Source: Apostichopus californicus (lineage: Eukaryota; Echinodermata; Holothuroidea; Aspidochirotida; Stichopodidae). From it: DNA of 64,000 nucleotides. A program made the translations under genes and the position numbers. The notes beneath the pieces are model-generated. The model worked only from the letters and a program-made list of their open reading frames with translations, had not been told where the DNA came from and searched no databases. Below, piece by piece: positions 35,901 to 45,829 of this stretch; within the stretch, counting starts at the first letter, position 1, and each line of letters opens with the position of its first letter. Location: the NCBI GenBank assembly GCA_020650975.1, contig JAIPMN010000824.1, forward strand, positions 6,942 through 70,941, read 5' to 3'.

Positions 35901-38900
35901 ACAATCTCAACAATAAACGTTCATTAGGCTAGCACATATGTGCCTGGCATCATGGAGCTATTAATGAAATAGCTCCATACTAGCATGCAGGCTATGGCCT
36001 TTTATTACCTGATACCAAAGATTTATACACCAGTTGAAAATCTAGCTGCAGCAAAAGCTTTAGATGATATTGTGCAAAGACTTACTGTACTGAGGAGTAG
36101 CAATTACAGATTACAATCTTCACACTTCGTTAAAATGCCTGGATTATATACATCGCAGTGTTTGCATCACTTTTATAGAAACTTTCATAAAAACACAAAA
36201 TTGTAAAAAGCTGAAGCAAAAATTCTTCCTTGTCACAATTGCAATTAGGGATTCCCCTTCTAACATTTTTTCCCCACAGTTGGAAGGAGTAAATTAATGA
36301 ATGACCAAGTCTTAATTACCATTTAAAAATTAAAATACTTTCCAGAAAAGTCACCATGCACATGTGTGTTCTCGATATTTCGTCATACAGTAATGCCACT
36401 TACCTCACGTAAATTAATCAAACATGAAAGAGCTTTATAGGTCCAAGTGGAAACTACTTTCTCCCTTACTTTTCTTGACAAGAACCTTTAAAGTTGTCAG
36501 TGAAATTTCAGCCTGTTATCCCATTCCTGTTGGGAATCAGTATAAGGTTAGGATAAACCACTGACACTAATGTTTCCTGTACTATAATGAGAGGCCTATA
36601 CAGCGGTAATATATAGACTAGTGGTGAAAGTACGTGGAAAATCTCCCCCTCCTCCAACCTCTCGAAATGAAACAAAAATGCTTTTTACTTTTTATTTTCT
36701 GTACAAACATCAAATAATCAAGAAAAGTAAAATATACGATCATTATTTAGAAGGCATAATATCGCATTTCATAGTAGTCTTATAGTCGAAAATTAGTTAA
36801 TTGATGAAAATTTGATTATCCAAACTTTTAGATTATCCAAACTACCTTCAGTTTTCGACCAGTTTGGAAAATCAGGGTCTTACTGTCCTTGTTTCAGCTA
36901 CTGTTGTTATGACCTGTTCTGTGGCTCTTAAAATGATCAATGACACTGAAACAAAGATATGCCGGGCCAGACACCTACACAGAGCTGCCTAAACAGAGCT
37001 GCCAAATATAATGATAGCAACTCCGCAATCAGTCTTCCACATCTCCATCTCCTCCCATTGGCACAGGAGGGAGGAGACTATCATGTTAATGCATGAAAGG
37101 GAGGAGACTATCATGTTAATGCATGAAAGGGAGGAAACTATCATGTAAATACACGAAAGGGAGGAGACTATCATGTAAATGCATGAAAGGGAGAAGACTC
37201 ATGTTAATGCATGAAAGGGAGGAGACTATCATGTAAATGCACGAAAGGGAGGAGACTATCATGTAAATGCATGAAAGGGAGGAGACTATCATGTTAATGC
37301 ATGAAAGTCATCTCTTATTGGGGTGAAAAGTGGTTCCCTCGGTAACACTTTACCGTTTAGAGTCACTTACTTACTGTTTAGAGTATTTAATGTTAATCTT
37401 GACTGCATTACTCAAATATTTCCAGCCTCCGCTAGAATCCTCTTTGTTATGGACTATTTAGTGGCCTCCATAAAATGTGTAGACAATGACACCTAAGCAA
37501 ACATTCTCTCGACCAGGCACCAACCAAGACATGTTCCATATTTTATTAATTCAATACCAGCAGCATTTCTCAGTCTCTCATTTTCCTCATCTTCTTTCTT
37601 TGATATATTGATGACCAACCATGCCTCGGCAATCTGGTATTAATCCACCTCATAGCTTTCATGCTTTTAATAGATTACCAAAGGTTTATGTTTGTAACTA
37701 TGGACGTTTGTTTTTCTAGCTGTGACGTAAATTGAGTGCATCATTCAAACTCATTGACAACTTCAGGCTGCAGAGTTGAAATGAAAGTACTTTAACTTTT
37801 AGACTAGAGACTGTAATGGTACAGTAGGATATAATTAATGGAAGCATTGCTTTGAGTAACTACAAATCACTTATACTAGTTTCTTCTCAATGAGGCTAGT
37901 TTAACTCAGAGTTGGATTATTGTAACCATTTATATTATTGGAGTGGTAAATAAATGTTGTTAGCTTTCTGTAGAAACAAAAAACAAAATGCTAAGTTAGA
38001 CAAAATTACTTGTCTTTCACCCTCTGGAATGAAGTGGCCCTACAAATTCAATAATTTGACCTTTGGAAGACCTAAGTGCAACATTTCCATTCTAGGATGG
38101 TAGTGAAAAATATACAAGAAATATTACAAAAACCATATTGAAACATAAAACTAGGGGCTTCCATTAGTAGCAAATGTTACAGTAGAAAATCAAGTCCCTT
38201 AAGAGCATGCAAAATGATTGTTTCATGAATGCCATGTATGTATGCTTAAAGTTCACACCCCACTATATACAGACAACACCCCACTATATACAGGCATTGA
38301 TGCCTTACCAAGAGTGAAAGAACATATGTATTGATCCCAATATTTGGTAACTTACAATTACTTGAGATTCCCACTACTAATGTTCTCTCTGTTTTTATGG
38401 CTGAGATAATTTGCAGCATCAGACCTAGCATACGATCAGCAAGGTCACATGCAAAGGCCTTAATTTCAGACGCCTAAGACATGGAAGTGATTGTGTATTT
38501 GGACTTTTGACGTCAACCAAAACGTTGGAAAGGTCTTCAGACTTTTACCTCTGTTTTCCTCAATTGACCTTCAACCATCACTAATATAAAGGTCCTTGTT
38601 CTTAGCAGGGGGATCTACATACCATTTATGAAGTTCAACAAAGCTATGTAGATTCCCCTGCTAAGAACAAGGACCCTTTATATTAGTGATGGTGGAAGCT
38701 AGTTGAACTTCATACATGGTATGTAGATCCCCCTGCTAAGAACAAGGACCATCACTAATATAAAGGGTCNNNNNNNNNNAGTGATGGTGGAAGCTAGTTG
38801 AACTTCATACATGGTATGTAGATCCCCCTGCTAAGAACAAGGACCCTTAGTTGAAGTTCATACATCGTAGATCCCCCTGCTAAGAACAAGGACCCTTTAT

Positions 38901-41888
38901 ATTAGTGATGGTCCTTGTTCTTAGCAGGGGGATCTACATACCATGTATGAAGTTCAACTAGCTTCCACCATCACTAATATAAAGGGTCCTTGTTCTTAGT
39001 AGGGGGATCACTATGCCTTGCATTTAGCAAAGTGGGCTTAACCTGGCATTGTAGTACTACTATAAGTTGTATCCTACTACTAGCCTATTGCTTGCCTTGG
39101 TTAGGTAGTTGGACAGTTGGAAAGAAAACCACTGCTACATTTACTTCAGAATAGATTTATCCTGCATGTTTCACTTACAAGACAGTATCATGTTTCTCAA
39201 TGATGAACATTAAAGTAACTTATATTAGCATAATATACAACATTGGTTTGTTATGACTGATCGGGAGCTGTTCCAAATGTTATATATTACTCTTGCAATT
39301 GAGTGTGTGTGTGAATGTGATATTTTCCTTTACCAGTCGTATTCCTGCATTGTACTGCGTGATCACATAGCTCTTTACACTGGTAGTGCCTTGACATGTC
39401 TAGTATTGGACTTCTGTAGCATGGTGAGGTACTTACTGAGGTGCACAATTCAGATTGGTTTTACTATGCATTACTATGGTTAAGCCATGAATACATATAC
39501 TTTGCCATATACCTGACCATATACTTGACTTCCATCTTATCAGTTGTTGATATGTCCTGCAATTGAGAAGTGATCATGCAAAAGTGAACAGTATAACTGT
39601 CTGCAGATTTGAAACTTATCCAGCATTCAGTATGCAGTGTACCATACAGACTTAAAATACTGCCCAATCAATGAATTATTAGTAGTTCAAATAGAATTTA
39701 CAACTCCAATAGTTGAAGGTGCCTTTGATTTATGAAGCAGAGAGGAATTCTATATGAATCTAGAAATCTGCAGTTTTTATGTAAATATTAATCATATCAA
39801 AAAAGACTAAATCCAAACTATATAGTTAAACTTTATTTGAAATGAAAGTTGACTAGTGAACACATTGTTACAGAATATCGGTATTGAAATTTGACCAATA
39901 AGTGTAAAGTCTGCTGTTTCTTATAACTTACAATACAATAATCTAACAAGATTACAAAATCTTAATGTTAAAATTCTACCTTTAAAGGTAAGTAAAGAAC
40001 TTCATTGTACAAGAACATTTTGATGGAAACATGGTTGTTCATCTACTTCCTTTCTGTTTTCATACAGGAGCACTAATATCTACATCAGTTTTGTACTTGA
40101 ATGATGCAGCAAAGGGAGGTAACCTGAATAAATCCACAAAGGAGCGTGCAAGGGACAAGAAAAGTGCTGAAGAAAAAGCCGAAAGGTCAGTTGTAATGCC
40201 ATTTTTGGTTCCTTGCTGGAAGCAAAGGAACTTATGCAGTCAGATTGGCGTGTGTAAGTGTCTGTGCATACCGTGCCTGTGAAACTTGCTTGGATGGGCG
40301 ATATTAAACTCCGCAACGGAGTGATGAATATTTGTCATACTTGCTGCTATGTACATGTATTAAAGTGCAAGGGTGTGCCCTATCGTGTTTGGTATTGATC
40401 TTATGTATATTAATGAGGTTATGGGATCAATCGTCAAATCTTTACGTTGGAATAATTCCGCAACCTTAAAGGAACAACGAAGGCAGGGATCAAAGACAAT
40501 TTATATTATTCAGTAACCTCAAAACTCTCTAATATTCGAGTTTTAAGTTAACCGCTTCCTGTTTGACTGAAAACACTAACTATATTTGTGAGCCACTTAT
40601 ATTTTTGGGACCATTTAGGTGCAAAATTTTATTGGACCCAATGTTTTGGGGAGGGACAAAATTTAAATTTGCAATAACTCCACAACCCTTAATCAGATTA
40701 TATCCAAACTTGGAATACAGTTGTTGGTGAAAAGAGCTATGTTACATGTGAGCATAATTATTGGGTGTTGACATGCAACACTTTAATATTCTACTAAGGA
40801 ACCAAAGTGCCTGTTGGGCTCTTGTTTCTCTTTGCCTTGGGACTGCATGCAAAACCTAGTGAAGGGCAGGTTGGAAGGGGAATAGGTGTCTATTCTCGAT
40901 TCCCTCCACCTCTGTACTGTTTGTACAACATCTGCTACAATGAACAGATGATACACATCCAACCAAATTGGCTCTAGCTAGTGCGTGTACAACATCTACA
41001 ATGAACAGATGATACACACCCAACCAAATTGGCTCTAGCTAGTGTGTGTACAACATCTGCTACAATGAACAGATGATACACACCCAACCAAATTGGCTCT
41101 AGCTAGTGTGTGTACAACATCTGCTACAATGAACAGAAGATACACATCCAATCAAATTGGCTCTAGCTAGTGTGTGCAAAAAACAAGTTGGGAGCAAACC
41201 AAAAGAAACACTCTGGGATTACGTGGCTGTTTGTTGTCAATAGTGATGAAACTTTATTAAGTGTGACAACTTAGCAATATTCTTACCCTAATGTCTGTAT
41301 TTTAGTTTTTAATAAATCAACTGTCACAAGATTGGTACTTACTAAGTTGATGGGGAAAGAGATAAGGGAAATTGTGGAACATGGTCGTGGAAAGTTTTTG
41401 AAGGGGAAGGGGGGGGGGGAGGGTTGGAGGGGAATTGAAGGTGGCTGTTATATCATTTAAGAAACTGTTTTGTTGGCTTTTTTGTTAAATGAATCCTCAT
41501 AAATAATTGAAATGGATATTAATAATTTGTTTGTCTTTTCCCCCTCATCATAGAGAAAATATGGAGAAGGAGCTAGGTCCAGGTTATGGTACTAATGGTA
41601 GTCCAGTTACACCACGATCTGCCTTCCAGCTCCGGAATAGATACCTCTCAAGAATTGGAGCTAAGGTTTGTACCTTTAGCAATATTCAATGAAAATTGGA
41701 AGTTTGTGATAATGATGTGGGGGCTTGCATGCAACTTTTTATTGTAATATTGGTCTTTTCAAATCTATTTCCTAACCTGATTTTAACATTTATCTCTAAT
41801 AATGAATCATTTCTTTCTGTTCTTCCAGCTTCCTGAAACTTACAATACAAACACTCTAGCCCTGGCCAGACATGGCATTCTCCAGTAA
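17990..41888 (+). CDS. MFSD1: MFSD1 lysosomal major-facilitator transporter, complete
   Basis: Sixteen coding exons: 17990-18152, 18647-18699, 20143-20255, 20391-20433, 22502-22569, 24272-24380, 26675-26771, 28406-28504, 29805-29916, 32577-32633, 33141-33297, 34128-34225, 34709-34821, 40068-40185, 41554-41665, 41829-41888. Phases agree throughout, giving 523 aa plus TAA; human is about 465 aa. The N-terminus has an acidic dileucine signal (E8-R-S-A-L12-L13), as in MFSD1, for lysosomal sorting. The MFS loop 2-3 motif is GFLIDRVFGIR (100-110) and its pseudo-repeat is GVIVDYTGRN. SYFCYDNPAALQ, YSWPNVVLCFFGG, FGLQLS, YYVAVFPF, ACALWPMVAF and EHQLGTAYG are family signatures. MFSD1 works with the subunit GLMP and exports dipeptides from lysosomes (family knowledge). 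The cytosolic tail after KGGNLN is about 60 aa longer than in human and is charged, then ends in LARHGILQ. The start was chosen for its fit to the family N-terminus. The gene is head to head with PBK. Confidence 0.95.
18153..20142 (+). other. MFSD1 introns 1-2
   Basis: AT-rich intron sequence around the 53-bp exon 2. A 106-codon frame on the minus strand (19180-19500) has no recognisable family. No repeat or RNA gene is identified. Confidence 0.4.
20690..20960 (+). repeat. Diverged GGTCA-type monomers, MFSD1 intron 4
   Basis: Two to three degenerate monomers with GAGGTCAACAGA, GAGGTCAAATGTAATTTAAGGTCAACAGAGGT and GCTCAACAGAGGTCAAAG words, in the AGGTCA orientation. It appears older than the array at 24690. 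Confidence 0.6.
21321..22062 (+). mobile_element. Foldback-headed non-autonomous element, copy 1, MFSD1 intron 4
   Basis: The first 147 bp (21321-21467) form a hairpin: a CA-rich left arm pairs with a TG-rich right arm. Both include GCATGCAAACACACACATA or its complement, and an inner GGTTCCTT...AAGGAACC stem lies between them. The body follows: GGAGTGATGGATATTTTTAA, TGCCCTATC, GACCATTTGGGCACAAA, CTTGGAATACAGTTGTTGGT, ending GGGCTCTTGTTATG. The same order recurs at 40204-40831. No coding sequence is seen. Confidence 0.75.
23469..23793. repeat. 31-bp minisatellite, ~10 copies, 62-bp higher order
   Basis: The unit is CTGTAGCCAACC followed by a GGGGCTC, GGGATC or AAGGCTC variant, then AAACCCACCTA(T/A). 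CCTAT and CCTAA endings, and CCGGGG and CCAAGG variants, alternate in much of the array, so a two-unit block has been copied. It lies in MFSD1 intron 5. Each unit on the minus strand contains GGGTTTGAGCCCC, close to a tRNA B box. Confidence 0.92.
24690..25640 (+). repeat. Long GGTCA-type monomer array with TG-rich head, MFSD1 intron 6
   Basis: A head (GAGGTAGAAGGAATCTATGCA, then GTGTGTGTGTATGTGACACTTGCT) is followed by about six or seven monomers of 110-140 bp. Each has AACTC/TCAAGAA, CTTGGTRTGTAG, GTGAGTA, then GGTCAAAGGTCATTTGAGGTCA. An exact DR1 (AGGTCAAAGGTCA) is at 25119-25131, and near matches are at about 24985 and 25532. It gives the clearest view of how the family is built: one head, then a variable number of monomers. 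Confidence 0.85.
26925..27720. repeat. Unclassified GC-richer segment with degenerate ~35-47 bp repeats
   Basis: This stretch of MFSD1 intron 7 is more GC-rich than its surroundings. From 27285 to 27530 it holds about six diverged repeats with the core GGGAACACGAAGTARCCC, spaced 35-47 bp. Open frames run through both strands (27217-27411 minus, 27436-27714 plus) but match no family I know. It may be an old mobile element; type and ends are not determined. Confidence 0.5.
30075..30128. repeat. ~13-bp repeat TCTTATCTCTAAT
   Basis: Four to five units of ATTCTTATCTC(T)(A) stand just before the 17-bp minisatellite in MFSD1 intron 9. Confidence 0.7.
30140..30458. repeat. 17-bp minisatellite, ~18 units
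   Basis: The unit is close to AGGCTAGGTCTTGATAC, with ATAGG, CATGTTTTG and TATGGCTTG variants mixed in; several half-units are present. It lies in MFSD1 intron 9, about 220 bp after exon 29805-29916. Confidence 0.88.
31785..32480 (+). mobile_element. 3' fragment of a LINE (ORF2 C-terminus)
   Basis: Frames on the plus strand contain CTFYVEKDETIEHLFLECK (31961-32017), the Cys/His knuckle-like signature at the end of many LINE ORF2 proteins (usual form CxxC...H...C; the second Cys is Tyr here). It is followed by FFLDAEQAI and, after frame breaks, an FRLVCLFVKFITH stretch. It is 5'-truncated and broken. It lies in MFSD1 intron 9, between the 17-bp array and exon 32577-32633. The clade is probably L1/Tx1-like. 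Confidence 0.65.
35615..36885. mobile_element. Degraded pogo/Tigger-like DNA transposon
   Basis: The left end, CAGTTAAACCTCCGATTGTTTGAA, and the complement of the right end, CAGTAAGACCCTGATTTTCC, resemble pogo-type inverted ends, which commonly read CAGT.AA.CCTCGATTATCCGAA. Inside each end further TTATCTGAA or TTATCCAAA words recur. The left flank is TA as expected; the right flank is not. A short frame at 35985-36206 has ENLAAAKALDDIVQRL, somewhat like the pogo transposase tail. About 1.27 kb, in MFSD1 intron 13, and clearly inactive. Confidence 0.5.
37065..37310. repeat. 30-bp minisatellite, ~8 copies
   Basis: The unit is GAAAGGGAGGAGACTATCAT followed by GTTAATGCAT or GTAAATGCAT. The 'tta' and 'taa' forms are interspersed. 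It lies in MFSD1 intron 13. On the minus strand it reads as repeated MIVSSLSCI, which is an artefact of the repeat. Confidence 0.92.
38500..39010. repeat. Nested inverted repeats of a GGTCA-family monomer, with assembly gap
   Basis: A ~75-100 bp unit (GGTCCTTGTTCTTAGCAG, GGGGATCTACATACCATG, AAGTTCAAC, CCATCACTAATATAAAGGG) occurs at least five times in alternating orientation, with some copies trimmed. The unit is recognisably the 'gatctacataccaagtatgaagttcaac' part of the dispersed GGTCA monomer. The N run (38770-38779) sits inside one palindrome. Confidence 0.85.
38770..38779. other. Assembly gap (10 N)
   Basis: Ten N bases inside the inverted-repeat cluster, where assembly is expected to fail. 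Confidence 1.
40204..40831 (+). mobile_element. Foldback-headed element, copy 2, MFSD1 intron 14
   Basis: Same order and orientation as 21321-22062: GGTTCCTTGCTGGAAGCAAAGGAAC, TATGCAGTCAG, a TG-rich arm, GGAGTGATGAATATTTGTCA, TGCCCTATCGT, GACCATTTAGGTGCAAA, CTTGGAATACAGTTGTTGGT, and GGGCTCTTGTTTC at the end. The CA-rich left arm is missing, and about 90 bp of the middle is absent relative to copy 1. It begins fewer than 20 bp after the exon 14 splice donor at 40186. Confidence 0.75.
40918..41176. repeat. 64-bp minisatellite, four copies
   Basis: The units start TGTACAACATCTGCTACAATG and end TTGGCTCTAGCTAGTGTG, at about 40922, 40986, 41047 and 41111; unit two is 3 bp shorter. It lies in MFSD1 intron 14, shortly after the foldback element. 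Confidence 0.92.
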
Positions 41889-44800
41889 TAACGATGAAAG
41901 TATCTGAAGGTGTATGCCCAGTTGAACTACGCAAACCAATGTGAAAAACAAAATATTCAACACGGTACCAGAGATCCAACAAAAAATAATTGGTATGGCT
42001 AGTTATAATGGTCGGTCACATGACAGTTTAGGAGAATGAACTTGCCAAGTACATATAGATGTTACTACAGCTGATGTAGTAGACATACCCATGCTGGAGG
42101 TGCAGCATGTTTATTATTGTCGTTAATGGAAGCAGAAGAAAATACTGAGAGTAGAAGGCTGGTGCTACTCTTAGGCAGTCTTATTGGCTGGTAGTTTCAT
42201 CATTTATCATATTCACGAAGTCTCCTGATCATTGTACATGTTTCATTTCCTTCAAAAGTATGTAAGAATATTTCTTAGTATTTTTATTTTTTTAGAAAAA
42301 GTCTTTTTGAATAGCCTAACAAGAAGCAACAAGAGGGCAATCTTTTTTTTGCACAATTTAGGCCAATTCAACTTTGGACCTCAATTGACCTCTGACCCAG
42401 ACCCTAAGAGTGTCCTTTTTTAAAGTTTGTCTCTTCATTCTGTATGTTCTATGCGGCTCAATGCTTTTTTACCTACATGTTGACAAGCAGAAAATTGCTA
42501 AAAACCAAGTTTAGGTTCTTGACCTTTGACCTATGATGTCACAAATCACACAGGCAGGAGTTCGCATGGTCAGGCACCTACCCACCAAGTTTGAACTTAG
42601 GGTCTAGGAGGAGTTCACTTCACACTTTTTGCTCACTCACACACACACACTTCCTAACATTTCTGATGAGGGGTTAAGTACAATATCTCATTTCCTATAC
42701 ATTACATGTAACAAGATGAGATTATAACAGAGATTTTTTAGCCTATCTGACTCCTACTAGAATCTGATCAACAAGAGCATACAAACTGTCTTCCTTACAT
42801 GAATCACTTTGTGTGCAACTTGGCTTGTTCTTGGGAGAAGTAATTCCACCCAGAGGTGTTTCGGTTCCAACACAAAACACTTTTTTATCGAGATGCTACT
42901 AAACCCTTGGTAACAACTTGGTTATATGACTCCTTTGTCTGCCTCCACAAAGCATTTTCTCCTTACTTACTTTTCTTCTTCTTCTTCTGAAATATGTCCA
43001 AAATGTTTCAATTAATTTGCTGATAATTATTGGCATATTGAAACATGAAGACATGTTGACATGACTAAAGCTTCTTAAATGGCATCTTCAAGATTTATTT
43101 ACTTATTGGAGCACTGATCGTAGAAACATGAAGATTAACATTTTATGTACTTGTAAATACTTTGTCTTTCAAATTTTCCTGTGGTGTTTAGAATCTTGAC
43201 AATAGCTGATTTAATGTTTTGTTACAGACACCTCTTTTTCAGTCGGTGTTGGTCAAGCTATTTTTCTTTAGATAATTAAATGTTATAATAATACACTACA
43301 ATTTAATAGCTGTATCAGAAATGTTTCATTTCAAGTAACCACTAAAATGTCAGAAATTTTGAACAGTTTCGGTTTGACTTTAATACTGTTATGATGGTGT
43401 TTGTGTTGGGAAATGTTGGTATGGAGTGAAATCATACGTTACTCGTAAATTACCTAATTTGATCATTTGCAAACTTATTTGAGAAAATCCTTCAAGGTTA
43501 AATATATTGGTCCAAATGCAAAAGCAATGATTATGAAATGCTGGATATGAATAATAAATTTTGTCATATGAAGATTTTCAGGTGCTTAAGTACATCCATC
43601 CATTCCATACTATGTAAATCAGTGTTTTCTTTATGGAAATATTTACACTTCCATGCGTCCATGCTTTAATTCACATTCCCATCTCTTGAGAGTTGTTGTC
43701 TTGTAACACAGATGAATTTCTGTTATCTCTAAAAGATATGTTTTCTTGGCTATAACTATTAAATATATGATTTCTCAATAACAACAAATTCATATGACTC
43801 ATTCTAGTAACCACAAAACCCCATTTTGTCCTTCCTTGCAATCAAATATTTGACTCAGTTTGAGGCATTGAAATAAACTCAATGACTTTAAACAATAGTA
43901 CTGTTTCTTATTTGATCGTTGAATTGAAATTAATGACATTGATGCCATAATCAAGCTAGCAACTTGTGAGCCTCTGTCCCTCCCTTACTTATGGGATGTT
44001 TCTGACTAGTTTTAATCTATTCTGGAGAACCCAACAATTGTTGAATCAAACATCTGTGCTCACTACCATCAGGAATTCAAAGACTGTTATAATATAAACA
44101 AAACACTCATTCATCACAGAACATCGGACAAGTCAGTCTTCAAACTCAAAGCAAAGTTCTGTATCGCAATCACTCCTTTTATATTGAATCCATAAAGCCT
44201 CTGCTTCAATTCACTCTTTGTCTTTCTCAAAACACCTTCTATAAATTATGAAGTCAGTCAAGTCACATCATGAAAACCCTGTGTTGTGTCATTTTGTCTG
44301 CAAATTATGCAAGTTATTAATCCACACAGACATATTTACATAATCCATACAGACATATTTACAATACTAACAATCTAATTTCAGAATGGCCTTTAAGATG
44401 GTGTTTTTAGTAACAAGAATATACAAACAACAACAAAAGACATCAATTACAGAAAAGCTGGCAGGCCAACATCTGTCATACCCGGAGAGGTTAATTTATT
44501 GGTAGTGAGTTACTGGGCAGACAGGGTGTTGTAAACATAACTTGTCTTATTTACACCTTCAACACAAATAACTTGATAAGATTCTCAATGAAATGTTATT
44601 TAGGTTGTGGACATAAAATATGTCTCTCATAGCCAGTTGAGGTAGTCTACGAGGGACATGCCACGTCTGCTGAGACAATTACTCAGACTGGTTGAGTTAA
44701 ATACTACAGTATCGAACCATTTAGTAAAATTCTTCATGCAGATGGTTTAGTAATATTGTTATCTTGAATATAAATTTAATTGGTTCTGTTAATAAGAAAA

Positions 44801-45530
44801 GAGTAAAGGTTCTCAACGTATAATATAACATTGAACTCACAAAGATTTAATCATTCCACCACACCAACATTTGAAAGAAGGCCTACTATCAACATTCAAA
44901 TTCATACAAACTACCCCCCCCCCCCATGCATTAAAACCCACTACCCTTTCCCCTCCTTAGTCACCTCCGTATAACATTTTAATGTTGACAGCATCATACA
45001 TTCCTAAGATGTGCCAAGCCTTTGACTTTATAGTCACGGAACATTCAGCTTCAGTCTGATTAACTACAGACAAATCAACATCTGCATTTTCTCCTTGTAA
45101 TTGCATTGTCTTAATCTTTTCCACAACTTGCATCCCAAAACAGTTTAAAACGAAATCTTTTGCACTCCTTTTTACTAGCTGTGGATCCAGTCACGAGCCC
45201 ATCAAATTGTTGGATTTAAGCCTTGCTCAAATCTACTCTCATAAAATGTGCTGGATTTAGTGCTTCTGCACTATCACTGAGAAATGAATGGGACCCAACA
45301 ACTCTTAAGTTTTACCAGTCAATCCCTGAATGGCCCACAAACTGTAAAGATGCTCTACTTGAGATTCCATCCTAATCCATTGATTGCTGTGCAGGTCAAT
45401 CAGGCAGTTGTTAGAAGTGTTACCATAGCCCATATCCTCCAGCCTGAATTAAATGGTGTTCCAGCTTGCAATGGAATCTGTTAAATAAACATTCATTACA
45501 TAAAAGAATTATTGAAGTTACTCTTTCAGG
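41889..45530 (+). other. Probable MFSD1 3' UTR and intergenic sequence
   Basis: AT-rich, with no other gene seen. A diverged GGTCA-type segment with an exact DR1 (TGACCTTTGACCT, 42520-42532) and a CA-rich head remnant spans about 42360-42660. AATAAA words near 43550 and 43874 are possible poly(A) signals. A C14 tract is at about 44913-44926. Confidence 0.4.
42360..42660 (-). repeat. GGTCA-type monomer with CA-rich head, downstream of MFSD1
   Basis: Contains TTGACCTCTGACCC, TGACCTTTGACCTATGA, a CACCAAGTTTGAACTTAGGG word, and a terminal CACTCACACACACACAC tract as in the other arrays read in this direction. Confidence 0.65.
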
Positions 45531-45539
45531 ATATTTGTT

Positions 45540-45620
45540 ATTTATGCCTATAATTTCACACCCCCAAAGCCCCTTCTCACACCCCAGCAGGTGTGTGTAT
45601 CCCAGGTTAAGAAACACTGT
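45540..45620 (-). mobile_element. Possible hAT-type transposon end
   Basis: On the minus strand, the sequence starting at 45620 reads CAGTGTTTCTTAACCTGGG, very like the terminal repeat of hAT (Charlie-like) elements. The opposite end was not found, so this is a fragment or a chance match. Confidence 0.35.
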
Positions 45621-45829
45621 TCTAGTGGCCGAAGATAACGTTTGCTAGGTCTATTGAAGCGTGCTTCCCTTTGATGTCATGTCAGTATACCCTATGCCCA
45701 TGGGATGGGGGGGGGGGGTGGGGGACACAGTCACCACAGACCTAAAGTAGAAAGTCAAAAGATTGTCAAATGTAATGTTATATGAGAATATCTAATGAAG
45801 TAACACTCAATACAATATGGACAGTTTTG

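Noticed and set aside
36989-37174. Minus-strand frame of repeated MIVSSLSCI
   Set aside because: Produced by the 30-bp minisatellite.
45284-45484. 66-codon frame upstream of the hAT-like end as a transposase fragment
   Set aside because: No hAT transposase motif is visible in it, and the matching left end was not found.
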